Below are positions 18,033-26,747 of a stretch of 64,000 bases of DNA, piece after piece. This DNA comes from Oscillospiraceae bacterium (GTDB taxonomy: Bacteria > Bacillota > Clostridia > Oscillospirales > Ruminococcaceae), in assembly GCA_902798695.1 (NCBI GenBank), contig CADBXK010000001.1:372001-436000 (forward strand), in the 5' to 3' direction. The translations under genes and the position numbers were made by a program. Below the pieces are notes generated by a model, which saw nothing but the letters and a program-made list of their open reading frames with translations, searched no databases and was not told the origin of the DNA. The stretch's first letter is position 1. Each line of letters starts with the position of its first letter.

Positions 18033-19022
18033 ATGGAATTTTTTAAACGATATATATTAAAAAACATTAAGTTAATTTGTTTTTCAGTACTTTCTTTTAC
18101 AATATTTGCCATAATGTTCTTTTTGTATGAAATACCAATTGGAGCCATCACATATCCTACAATATTATGTCTCTTTATTGCGTTGGTTTTTATAATATTC
18201 GACTATATAAAAAAGCTTCACATTCATAATAAACTACTAGAGATCCAAAAATTAGAGCCTAAATTAATTTCAAATATGCCAAAAACCGATAATATTTTAG
18301 AACATGATTATCAAATAATAATTAAAAATTTAAAGCAAAACATATATAATCTAGAAACAACAAAAAACAAACAATATAGTGACATGATTGATTATTATAC
18401 TTTGTGGGCACATCAAATAAAAACACCCATAACATCAATGAAACTAACATTAAAAAATCCATCTGACACTTCAAAAAGCCAATTTCAAACAGATTTACAT
18501 AGAATTGAACAATATGTAGACATGGTTTTAGCTTTTATGCGCCTTAATTCCGAATACAGCGATTATATTTTTAAAGAATATCCCCTAGATGAGATAATAA
18601 AAACATCGATAAAGAAATTTTCGCATGATTTTATTTCTAAAAAAATAAAATTGGATTATTTTCCATTAAATAAATTAATTATCACTGACAAAAAATGGTT
18701 TTCTCTAATTATTGAACAACTTTTATCGAATGCCCTAAAATATACTCAAACTGGTAGCATAAAAATATATTGTCCTCATGATCAAACACTCTGCATAAGA
18801 GACACTGGCATAGGAATTAAATCAGAAGATATCCCTAGAATTTTTGATAAAGGATATACTGGATATAACGGACATAATGCTAGGCACTCCAGCGGAATAG
18901 GTTTATATATTTGTAAACGAATATCTAGTAACCTAAAAATCAAAATCAAAGTCGCATCAGAATATAACAAAGGTACATCTGTATATTTAACTTTTGATCA
19001 ACAAGAAATTACTCCCATTTAA
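18033..19022 (+). CDS. BceS-like intramembrane-sensing histidine kinase
   Basis: A 329-residue kinase with two N-terminal transmembrane helices (about 12-31 and 37-57) separated by only a few residues. It therefore has no extracellular sensor domain and depends on the transporter for sensing. The phospho-acceptor His lies in WAHQIKTPITSMKL, followed by N-box NALKYT and G-boxes DTGIGI and SSGIGLYIC. This is the classic BceS design. The stop codon at 19020-19022 is already part of the shared terminator stem. Confidence 0.93.
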   Translation: MEFFKRYILKNIKLICFSVLSFTIFAIMFFLYEIPIGAITYPTILCLFIALVFIIFDYIKKLHIHNKLLEIQKLEPKLISNMPKTDNILEHDYQIIIKNLKQNIYNLETTKNKQYSDMIDYYTLWAHQIKTPITSMKLTLKNPSDTSKSQFQTDLHRIEQYVDMVLAFMRLNSEYSDYIFKEYPLDEIIKTSIKKFSHDFISKKIKLDYFPLNKLIITDKKWFSLIIEQLLSNALKYTQTGSIKIYCPHDQTLCIRDTGIGIKSEDIPRIFDKGYTGYNGHNARHSSGIGLYICKRISSNLKIKIKVASEYNKGTSVYLTFDQQEITPI

Positions 19023-19067
19023 AAAACAAATAAGAGTTCGATTAAACCGAACTCTTATTTGTTTTTT
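19021..19067. terminator. Bidirectional terminator shared by bceS and cysK
   Basis: Two perfectly complementary 20-bp arms (19021-19040 and 19048-19067) around a 7-nt loop. Each strand ends in a T6 run. It separates convergent bceS (plus) and cysK (minus) and overlaps the bceS stop codon. Confidence 0.95.
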
Positions 19068-19083
19068 ATTTTAGTATAATTTT

Positions 19084-20013
19084 TTAATCATCAAACATTG
19101 GCGTCGATAAATACCTTTCGCCCGTATCTGGTAATATGACTACAATAACCTTATCCTTATTTTCGATACGTTTGGCAATCTGCATTGCTGCATAAACAGC
19201 TGCTCCAGAGGATATTCCCACAAGTATTCCTTCTGTTTTTGCCAAAAAATTTCCAGTTTCAAAAGCACAGGTATCTTCAACAGTAATTATTTCATCATAA
19301 ATCGAAGTATCCAATACATCAGGTACAAAACCCGCTCCAATTCCTTGAATCTTATGGGCACCCAAAATACCTTTTGAAAGAACAGGTGAACCATAAGGCT
19401 CAACTGCTACAACCTGCATGTCTGATTTTTTCTCTTTAAGATATTTCCCTGTTCCCGATATTGTTCCACCTGTTCCAACACCAGCAACTAAAATATCAAC
19501 TTTTCCGTCTGTATCTCTCCAAATTTCAGGACCGGTTGTCAACCTATGAGCAATCGGATTAAACTTATTTGAAAACTGACTTGGCACAAAAGAGTCTGGA
19601 ATTTGTCTTGCTAATTCATCAGCTTTTTCAATAGCACCCTTCATTCCTTTAGATCCTTCAGTTAAAACGATCTGAGCTCCATATGCTTTTAACAATTTCC
19701 TTCGCTCAACACTCATAGTCTCTGGCATAGTTAAAACAAGCTTATATCCTTTAGCAGCAGCGATAGCAGCCAATCCAATCCCAGTATTCCCACTAGTTGG
19801 CTCAATAATAACCGAATTCGGCCTTAATTTTCCACTTTCTTCAGCAGCAAATATCATTTCTTTTGCAATACGGTCTTTAACACTTCCCGCAGGATTAAAG
19901 TATTCTAACTTTCCATAAAGTTGTGCACACAAGCCATTTTCTTTCTCACAAACATTTAACCTCAAAAGAGGCGTATTACCAACAAGATCTGTTATTCTAT
20001 TATAATATTTCAT
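19084..20013 (-). CDS. cysK: Cysteine synthase (O-acetylserine sulfhydrylase)
   Basis: A 309-residue PLP enzyme that makes cysteine from O-acetylserine and sulfide. The PLP lysine is Lys46 in [10 protein letters not shown]. The substrate loop [11 protein letters not shown] and the phosphate-binding [13 protein letters not shown] are intact, as is the C-terminal SSGAAV segment. Length is typical of CysK. No CysE was seen nearby. No T-box or S-box was recognised in the short upstream gap. Confidence 0.96.
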   Translation of the reverse strand: MKYYNRITDLVGNTPLLRLNVCEKENGLCAQLYGKLEYFNPAGSVKDRIAKEMIFAAEESGKLRPNSVIIEPTSGNTGIGLAAIAAAKGYKLVLTMPETMSVERRKLLKAYGAQIVLTEGSKGMKGAIEKADELARQIPDSFVPSQFSNKFNPIAHRLTTGPEIWRDTDGKVDILVAGVGTGGTISGTGKYLKEKKSDMQVVAVEPYGSPVLSKGILGAHKIQGIGAGFVPDVLDTSIYDEIITVEDTCAFETGNFLAKTEGILVGISSGAAVYAAMQIAKRIENKDKVIVVILPDTGERYLSTPMFDD

Positions 20014-20111
20014 AAAATCTTTCTCCCTACCAATTTAATCATATGAAATATTCGTTAGAAAGTTTCTTACACTATAAATCCTATAAATTAGCGACAAACA
20101 TACACCTAAGT

Positions 20112-21314
20112 CTACTTTTCCTCCATTTGCTCCGCAACAGCAGTGAAAGTAACATCTGAACTAGAGTTCAGTGCTGTTTCAACCGAATCTTGAATTACAC
20201 CAATTATAAAGCCAACAGCAACCATTTGCATAGAAACATCTGACGAAATACCAAGGAACGAACATGCCATCGGAATCAATAACAAAGATCCACCTGCAAC
20301 ACCCGATGTACCACATGCCCCTAAAGTTGAAATTACTGCCAACAAAATCGCAATAGTAATTGGAACATAAACTCCCAATGTATTAGCAAGTGTCAGTGCC
20401 ATAATTGTTATAACAACAGCAGCACCGTTCATATTTATTGTTGATCCAAGTGGTATTGAAACCGAATAGAAATTTTTGTCTAAGCCAAGCTTCTCACAAA
20501 GTGCCATATTTACAGGAATATTTGCAGCAGAACTTCTGGTAAAAAACGCTGGAACCGCACTTTCACGAATACATCTAAGTACAAGTGGAAATGGATTCTT
20601 CCTTGTACACACGAATATAATAAAAGGATTAGATACCAACATAACAAACAACATTGTCAAAACCAATTCTAATATTAATTTTCCATAGGATGTAAAAATA
20701 GATATTCCATTAGTAGAAACTGTAGTGAACACAATTCCCATAACACCAAAAGGTGCACATTGTATTATCCATCCAACAACCTTTGAAATTGCATCAGACA
20801 AATTTCTTACCACTGTTATAGTTGTTGGATTGGCAACTTTCTTCAATCCAAAACCAATTATAATTGCCCAAAACAAAATTCCTAAATAATTTCCTCCTAG
20901 CAATGCACTAATCGGATTTTCAACAATACCTTTTAATAAATTTTCAAAAATTTCTGTAAGTGACTTTGTATCTTCTGTTTTCGTATACGCTTCACTCAAT
21001 TGTACAGTTAATGGGAAAATATAGCTTACACATACCGCAACAATTGCACTCACTAAAGTACTAATCATATAAAGAAATACAATATTTCTAAATTTCGATT
21101 CAATTCCTGCTCCTGCCTGTGAAATTGAACTCATTACAAGAACGAATACAAGAATTGGTGCAACAGCCTTTAAAGCACTAACAAATAAAATACCAAAATA
21201 TCCAATTGCTGTAGCCTGTGGAATAGTAATTCCTAATATCGACCCAATTATAATCCCACAAAGTATTTTCAAAATCAAATTTGTTTTATTCCAGGTTTCA
21301 ACTATCACTTTCAA
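20112..21314 (-). CDS. sstT: Serine/threonine:sodium symporter SstT
   Basis: A 400-residue member of the dicarboxylate/amino acid:cation symporter family, with about eight membrane helices and re-entrant loops. The SstT-type segments FFTRSSAANIPVN and LGSTINMNGAA match the substrate and sodium site motifs. It takes up serine and threonine with Na+. A GGAGGG ribosome-binding site precedes the start. Placement upstream of cysK, which uses a serine derivative, is suggestive, but the two may be independently transcribed. Confidence 0.93.
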   Translation of the reverse strand: MKVIVETWNKTNLILKILCGIIIGSILGITIPQATAIGYFGILFVSALKAVAPILVFVLVMSSISQAGAGIESKFRNIVFLYMISTLVSAIVAVCVSYIFPLTVQLSEAYTKTEDTKSLTEIFENLLKGIVENPISALLGGNYLGILFWAIIIGFGLKKVANPTTITVVRNLSDAISKVVGWIIQCAPFGVMGIVFTTVSTNGISIFTSYGKLILELVLTMLFVMLVSNPFIIFVCTRKNPFPLVLRCIRESAVPAFFTRSSAANIPVNMALCEKLGLDKNFYSVSIPLGSTINMNGAAVVITIMALTLANTLGVYVPITIAILLAVISTLGACGTSGVAGGSLLLIPMACSFLGISSDVSMQMVAVGFIIGVIQDSVETALNSSSDVTFTAVAEQMEEK

Positions 21315-21608
21315 TTTTTATTTCCCTCCTGTTTTACTGCACATTATTTTCATTATTATATTTATAATATATTTCCCTAAGCTATACCAAGCCTAAAACA
21401 CAAATTCAACAATACTTAATACCACAAAAAGAAACATATATTATCTTTAATATAGGTTTATTCTAATTCTTGATAAAATTTGTCAATCCGTCAATATCCA
21501 AACACACAAAAAAATGTCGAAAATCCACAATAAGAACTTATATAAAAAAAGCACACTAAATTTATGTAATCTATTATTATAGATATCCATTCATAAATAG
21601 TTTCACTG

Positions 21609-22109
21609 TTAACTTATCTCCGTCTTAAATTGCAGATATCTCTCCCAAACAGTTTCAACAATTTCATCTTTCATTTGCTCTAATTCTTGTTTATTTACCC
21701 ATCTAGCATCCACAACTTCCTCTGGTTGCAGCGTAATAGATATTTCCGAATCCACATATCCCAAAAACGTATGCATAATACAACGTCTATCTTTCATGAC
21801 TGTCTTTCCTAAATACTTTAATTTATCTTCAGACAATGTAATTCCTATTTCCTCTCGAAGTTCTCTCTGAACTCCCTCTATAACGCTCTCTCCCGCCAAA
21901 ACAGATCCTCCACTACATTCCCATTTAAGCCCCCATGTTTTATTAGGATGCCTTTTAGTCAAAAGTATATTCCCTCTTGGGTCTTTAATCCATACACTAA
22001 CAGCCACATGAAATAACCCATCTGGTATTTTCAAATTCGAACCTCGTTCCCACGTTAGTCCTACTTCATTCTCATTTATGTCAACAATAGTCCATTTCTC
22101 ACTCATCAT
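21609..22109 (-). CDS. Nudix hydrolase
   Basis: A 166-residue protein with a complete Nudix box, GGSVLAGESVIEGVQRELRE followed by EIG, which coordinates Mg2+ to hydrolyse a nucleoside diphosphate linked to another group. The N-terminal region with HVAVSVWIKD and LLTKRHPNKTW resembles Nudix proteins of the isopentenyl-isomerase/YfcD-like branch, but the substrate cannot be assigned. Two adjacent ATGs are available; GGAG spacing favours the second, at 22106. It follows guaA by 36 bp and is probably co-transcribed. Confidence 0.88.
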   Translation of the reverse strand: MMSEKWTIVDINENEVGLTWERGSNLKIPDGLFHVAVSVWIKDPRGNILLTKRHPNKTWGLKWECSGGSVLAGESVIEGVQRELREEIGITLSEDKLKYLGKTVMKDRRCIMHTFLGYVDSEISITLQPEEVVDARWVNKQELEQMKDEIVETVWERYLQFKTEIS

Positions 22110-22145
22110 TACTGCTCCTACAGTTGATTTTAAATCTAAAAATTT

Positions 22146-23678
22146 CTACTCCCATTCAATTGTAGCAGGTGGCTTTGTTGTTATATCATATACAACTCTA
22201 TTTATATGATTAACCTCATTAACAATCCTAACTGAAATTTTTTCCAGCAATTCATACGGAATTCTAGCAAAATCAGCAGTCATAAAATCTGTTGTTGTAA
22301 CTCCTCTTAGTGCAAGTGTATAGTCGTATGTTCTAAAGTCTCCCATAACTCCAACCGAGCGAACAGACGTTAAAACTGCAAAATATTGGTTTATGCTTCT
22401 GTCTAAACCAGCATTAGCTATTTCTTCTCTAAATATGTAATCTGCATCTCGCAAAATATCCAACTTATCTCTCGTTATGTCGCCAATTATTCTTATAGCA
22501 AGACCAGGTCCTGGAAACGGCTGTCTATGAACCAAAACATCAGCCAAACCAAGTTCTGCACCCAACTGTCTAACCTCATCTTTAAAAAGCATCCTGAGAG
22601 GCTCAACTATCTCTTTAAAATCAACACAATCTGGCAATCCTCCAACATTATGATGACTTTTTATAACAGATGCATCACCGAGCCCAGATTCAATTATATC
22701 TGGATATATTGTTCCCTGTGCTAAAAAATCAACTTTTCCTATCTTTTGAGCTTCCTCCTCAAAAACACGTATAAATTCTTCACCAATTATCTTTCGTTTT
22801 TGTTCTGGATCAATAATGCCAGATAGTCTGTCGAGAAAACGTTCACTCGAATCAACTCTCACAAAATTCATATCCCAATCTTTAAAACTTTCCTCTATTT
22901 CATCGCCTTCATTTTTTCTCATAAAACCATGATCCACAAAAACAGCCGTCAACTGATTTCCAATTGCCTTTGATAACAAAGCTGCCAAAACGGATGAATC
23001 TACACCACCTGAAAGTGCCAATAAAACTTTTCCGTCTTTAACTCTATCTCTAATTTCAGTAATTGCTGTGTCTAAATAACTTTTCATAGTCCAGTCGCAG
23101 TTACAATGACAAGCACTAACCAAAAAATTCTTTATAATTTCTTTTCCATATATTGTATGACTAACTTCTGGATGGAACTGAACTGCAAATAAGTTTTTAT
23201 TTCTATTTTCCACAGCAGCAACAGGAGCCCCTTTACTGCTAGCAATAATTTCAAAGCCATCTGGAACATCAACTATGTAATCAGTATGACTCATCCATGT
23301 TATACTTTCACTTGAAAGTCCTTCAAATAATAAACTATCGGAATTAAATTTAGTATTAGTTTTTCCATATTCTCTAATGTCTGCAGCTTTAACTTGTCCT
23401 CCAAGCATATGAACCATCATCTGAGCACCATAACATATTCCTAAAATTGGTATGTTCATTTCAAAAATGCTAGCATCAATTTTAGGAGCATCTTCACAAT
23501 ATACACTATTAGGACCTCCAGTGAAAATTATCCCGTCAGGTTTCTTTTCACTAATAATATCCAAAGCTTTTGTGTAGGAATAAACTTCACAATATACACC
23601 TAACTCTCTAACACGTCTAGCAATAACCTGATTGTATTGCCCTCCAAAATCCAATATTAACACAAATTGATGTTTCAT
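22146..23678 (-). CDS. guaA: GMP synthase (glutamine-hydrolysing)
   Basis: A 510-residue two-domain enzyme that aminates XMP to GMP. The class I glutamine amidotransferase has nucleophile Cys in GICYGAQMM and the His-Glu pair in QFHPE. The ATP-pyrophosphatase domain has the P-loop LSGGVDSS, and the C-terminal dimerisation domain ends in PPATIEWE, as in other GuaA. The ATG at 23678 is chosen because GAGGAG lies just before it, and the longer frame from 23738 begins upstream of its own promoter. Confidence 0.97.
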   Translation of the reverse strand: MKHQFVLILDFGGQYNQVIARRVRELGVYCEVYSYTKALDIISEKKPDGIIFTGGPNSVYCEDAPKIDASIFEMNIPILGICYGAQMMVHMLGGQVKAADIREYGKTNTKFNSDSLLFEGLSSESITWMSHTDYIVDVPDGFEIIASSKGAPVAAVENRNKNLFAVQFHPEVSHTIYGKEIIKNFLVSACHCNCDWTMKSYLDTAITEIRDRVKDGKVLLALSGGVDSSVLAALLSKAIGNQLTAVFVDHGFMRKNEGDEIEESFKDWDMNFVRVDSSERFLDRLSGIIDPEQKRKIIGEEFIRVFEEEAQKIGKVDFLAQGTIYPDIIESGLGDASVIKSHHNVGGLPDCVDFKEIVEPLRMLFKDEVRQLGAELGLADVLVHRQPFPGPGLAIRIIGDITRDKLDILRDADYIFREEIANAGLDRSINQYFAVLTSVRSVGVMGDFRTYDYTLALRGVTTTDFMTADFARIPYELLEKISVRIVNEVNHINRVVYDITTKPPATIEWE

Positions 23679-23726
23679 AAAATTCTCCTCAATTTTAAAG
23701 TATAGTATAAAACAATATACTTTAGA

Positions 23727-23755
23727 AGTATATATCAAAAAATCATATTTTTCAA
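23727..23755 (-). promoter_or_regulatory. guaA promoter
   Basis: On the minus strand, TTGAAA and TATACT are separated by 17 bp. The leader of about 40 nt begins with a short A/T-rich hairpin (around 23698-23724). No purine riboswitch aptamer fits in this leader. Confidence 0.6.
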
Positions 23756-23885
23756 GTACTACAAAATATAAAAACAGCCTTAATTTACCTAAATTATTTT
23801 ATTTTAATTCATTATGGTTTAGGATTAAATACAAAATTTTAATACTAAATTAAATAATGATTAATTGAAAAACACTATTTTTTTA

Positions 23886-23913
23886 TTGTAATTTTAAATT
23901 TATATGATAAAAT
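23886..23913 (+). promoter_or_regulatory. fabV promoter
   Basis: TTGTAA, a 16-bp spacer and TAAAAT with the extended TATGATAAAAT form. Confidence 0.55.
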
Positions 23914-23974
23914 GTAAGGTATATTCGTTACTTTGCCACTTAATTCATATATAGTATAGGAGTGTGAAATTTTT

Positions 23975-25150
23975 ATGGTTGTTAAACCAAAAATTCGCGG
24001 ATTTATTTGTACAACAGCTCACCCAGAGGGATGTGCAGAAAATGTAAAACGACAGATAAATTTTATACAAAGTAAACCTAAATTTAATTGTAAAAAAAAC
24101 ATACTTATCATAGGCTGCTCTACAGGATATGGCCTAGCATCTAGAATTACTTGTGCTTTTGGAGGAGATTCTTCAACTCTTGGCGTTATGTTCGAACATC
24201 CTGCAACTAGCAAAAGAACAGCTACTTCGGGTTGGTATAATACAGCTGCTTTTGAAAAGATGGCTATGAGTCATAATCTTTATGCTAAAACCATAAATGG
24301 AGATGCCTTTTCTCAAAAAATTAAAGATCAAGTTATTAATGTCATTAAATCTGATCTAGGTAAAGTAGATATGGTTATATACAGTTTGGCTGCTCCCAGA
24401 AGGACTATGCCTGACTCAACTAAAGTGTCATCCGTTTTAAAAACAGTTGATAAGGATTATACTAATAAAACAATCAATTTAAATAACAATACATTAAGCA
24501 AAGTAACAATACCATGTGCAAACGAACAAGAAATTGAAAACACAATTAAAGTTATGGGCGGAGAGGATTGGAAAAACTGGATAATATCTTTAAAAAAAGC
24601 AGATGCAATTACAGACGATGCTATCACAGTAGCATATTCATATGTTGGCCCAGAAATCACATTTCCAATTTATGCCGAAGGAACAATTGGTATGGCTAAA
24701 AACCACCTACTAAAAACAGCTAATGAAATAACTAATTCTATGGGCGGAATTAAAGCATATATTTCAGTAAATAAAGCTTTGGTAACTCAATCTAGTGCTG
24801 CTATTCCTATCGTGCCACTATATATTACTATTCTCTACAAAGTAATGAAAGAGCGTGGTGTACACGAAGGTTGTATTGAACAAATGTACAGACTTTTCGG
24901 TGAAAAATTCGGGTCTAATCTCAATTTTGATGAGAAAGGCCGCATAAGGCTAGATGATTATGAAATGAAAATAGACATTCAACAAAAAGTTTTAGACGTT
25001 TGGAAAACCATAAACAATGACAATATCAAAGAATTAACAGATATAGATGGATATTGGGAAGAATTCTATAAAATGTTTGGTTTTAATTTTCCAAATATAG
25101 ACTACGACAAAGACGTTAATATCGAAGTTAATGTTCCAAGCATAGATTAA
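23975..25150 (+). CDS. fabV: Trans-2-enoyl-[ACP/CoA] reductase (NADH), FabV type
   Basis: A 391-residue single-domain reductase of the FabV/TER family, which reduces the double bond of trans-2-enoyl-ACP or -CoA with NADH. Family features seen: the N-terminal PKIRGFICTTAHPEGC, the Rossmann element IGCSTGYGLASR, SGWYNTAAFE, and the catalytic Tyr-x8-Lys in YAEGTIGMAK. TER proteins in clostridia make butyryl-CoA; FabV acts in fatty acid synthesis. Sequence alone does not separate these roles, and no fab or butyrate genes are adjacent. A perfect terminator follows, so it is a single-gene transcript. Confidence 0.95.
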   Translation: MVVKPKIRGFICTTAHPEGCAENVKRQINFIQSKPKFNCKKNILIIGCSTGYGLASRITCAFGGDSSTLGVMFEHPATSKRTATSGWYNTAAFEKMAMSHNLYAKTINGDAFSQKIKDQVINVIKSDLGKVDMVIYSLAAPRRTMPDSTKVSSVLKTVDKDYTNKTINLNNNTLSKVTIPCANEQEIENTIKVMGGEDWKNWIISLKKADAITDDAITVAYSYVGPEITFPIYAEGTIGMAKNHLLKTANEITNSMGGIKAYISVNKALVTQSSAAIPIVPLYITILYKVMKERGVHEGCIEQMYRLFGEKFGSNLNFDEKGRIRLDDYEMKIDIQQKVLDVWKTINNDNIKELTDIDGYWEEFYKMFGFNFPNIDYDKDVNIEVNVPSID

Positions 25151-25165
25151 TTAAAAGTGTATATA

Positions 25166-25209
25166 AACGCATACAGTGTTATGAACATACTGTATGCGTT
25201 TTATTTTTT
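25166..25209 (+). terminator. Terminator after fabV
   Basis: Perfect 12-bp stem (25166-25177 with 25189-25200), 11-nt loop, then TTATTTTTT. It lies inside the spurious N-terminal extension of the dpaA frame. Confidence 0.93.
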
Positions 25210-25213
25210 AGTA

Positions 25214-25241
25214 ACTATAAAATATAAAAAAACATATAGTT
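25214..25241 (+). promoter_or_regulatory. Candidate mother-cell (sigma K) promoter of dpaAB
   Basis: AC at 25214-25215, 17 bp, then CATATAGTT at 25233-25241 approximates the sigma-K pattern AC-N16/17-CATANNNTA, with one mismatch in the -10. It lies between the fabV terminator and dpaA. The dpa operon is sigma-K dependent in characterised spore formers. Confidence 0.3.
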
Positions 25242-25273
25242 ATATTAAGAGTGATTTTTTAGAGGTGGTAAGT

Positions 25274-26140
25274 TTGTTATTTGATTTTTCAATAATTGGT
25301 GGAGACGATAGGCTATCATACATGGCTAACAATTTAAGTGATATGAACTTTAGTGTTGTAACATACAAAACCACATCCAAAATTAATGATCAAAAAATCA
25401 AACAAGCAACTTCTATAAAAGATGCAGTTATAACCTCAAAAAATATCATATGCCCAATTCCACTAACAAGAGACGGTATATCAATTACAAATAAATTGAA
25501 AATTTGCAATTTATCTATACTAGAATTGCAAAATAATTTAAATTCTAGTCAAAACTTTTTTGCTGGATGTATTCCAAAAGAATTTGTAAAATTTACAAAT
25601 GAAAAAAACATATTTATATATGACTACATGCAAAACAATAGCTTTTCTATTTACAATTCAATAGCAACTGCAGAAGCGGCTATTGCCGAAGCAATATTAA
25701 ACAATTCAATAAATATGCATTCCAGCAACTGTTTAGTTTTAGGTTTTGGAAAATGTGGAAAATTAATTGCTCACAAATTAAAAAATTTATGTAAAACCGT
25801 AACAATATGTGCAAGAAATGAAAATGATAGAGCTTTTGCAAACGCATACGGATATGAGTCTTTCAATTTAAACAAATTAAAAACTAATATCAATAATTTT
25901 GAATATATTTTTAACACTATTCCAGCAATGATATTAAATAAAGAAATTATCGGTAATATATCTAAAAATTCATTTATATTAGATATTACCCCTATTGGTA
26001 CTGACATAAACGCTTGCAAAGAAAAATCAATTAATGCAAAAATTAGTCTAGCCATTCCCGGCAAATTCAAAGCAAAATCTTCTGCAGAAGCTTTAATAAA
26101 CATAACCTTAAAAATTCTAAAGAAAACTAAAAAAATATAA
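25274..26140 (+). CDS. dpaA: Dipicolinate synthase subunit A
   Basis: DpaA (SpoVFA) oxidises the dihydrodipicolinate pathway intermediate to dipicolinic acid in the mother cell; the product is packed into the spore core. N-terminal FSIIGGDDRLSYMA and a central NAD-binding motif VLGFGKCGKLIAHKL followed by CARNENDR match the family. I choose the TTG at 25274 (288 residues): AGAGGTGG lies at good spacing, and the longer frame would start before the fabV terminator. dpaB follows after 14 bp. The spelling IYNSIATAEAAIAEAI before the Rossmann fold is also typical. Confidence 0.92.
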   Translation: MLFDFSIIGGDDRLSYMANNLSDMNFSVVTYKTTSKINDQKIKQATSIKDAVITSKNIICPIPLTRDGISITNKLKICNLSILELQNNLNSSQNFFAGCIPKEFVKFTNEKNIFIYDYMQNNSFSIYNSIATAEAAIAEAILNNSINMHSSNCLVLGFGKCGKLIAHKLKNLCKTVTICARNENDRAFANAYGYESFNLNKLKTNINNFEYIFNTIPAMILNKEIIGNISKNSFILDITPIGTDINACKEKSINAKISLAIPGKFKAKSSAEALINITLKILKKTKKI

Positions 26141-26154
26141 AAAGGAGTGTTAGT

Positions 26155-26733
26155 ATGTCTTTAACAGGCAAAAAAATTGGCATTGCCTTTACTGGATCAT
26201 TTTGCACACTGAACAAAGCTTTTAATGAACTAAGTAAAATAGCAGATACAGGTGCCGAAATTCAAACAATATTTTCATTTAACTCTCAAAAAATAAACAG
26301 TCGCTTTGGAGAAGCAAGTGAGTTTATAGAAAAAGCAGAAAAAATAACAAAAAACAAACCTATTTTAACAATCGAAGATTCTGAACCTATTGGTCCTAAA
26401 AATTCCTTAGATATTTTAGTAATAATGCCCTGTACTGGAAACACTATAGCTAAGCTCGCAAACGCAATAACCGATACTCCAACTCTCATGGCTGCCAAAG
26501 CTCATCTTAGAAACCAAAAGCCACTCTTACTCGCTATTTCCACTAACGATGCATTAGGATTAAGCATGAAAAATATAGGTTTGCTTCTAAATTCAAAAAA
26601 TATATATTTTATTCCATTTGGCCAAGATGATCCAAAAAACAAGCCAAATTCTATGACAGCTCACTTAAATCTTCTAATTCCTGCCATAGAAGATGCTCTA
26701 AATCATAAACAAATACAACCTATCATAAAATAA
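26155..26733 (+). CDS. dpaB: Dipicolinate synthase subunit B
   Basis: A 192-residue flavoprotein-fold partner of DpaA. It begins GKKIGIAFTGSFCTL, contains VIMPCTGNTIAKLANAITDT and ends near LNLLIPAIEDAL, all typical of SpoVFB. DpaAB together make dipicolinate from the lysine-pathway intermediate produced by DapA, whose gene lies at the end of this window. It follows dpaA by 14 bp with its own AAGGAGTG site. Confidence 0.94.
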   Translation: MSLTGKKIGIAFTGSFCTLNKAFNELSKIADTGAEIQTIFSFNSQKINSRFGEASEFIEKAEKITKNKPILTIEDSEPIGPKNSLDILVIMPCTGNTIAKLANAITDTPTLMAAKAHLRNQKPLLLAISTNDALGLSMKNIGLLLNSKNIYFIPFGQDDPKNKPNSMTAHLNLLIPAIEDALNHKQIQPIIK

Positions 26734-26747
26734 AGAGGTGTAAATTA

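Noticed and set aside
23679-23726. Guanine riboswitch upstream of guaA
   Set aside because: The leader after the predicted promoter is about 40 nt, too short for a purine aptamer, and lacks the conserved core.
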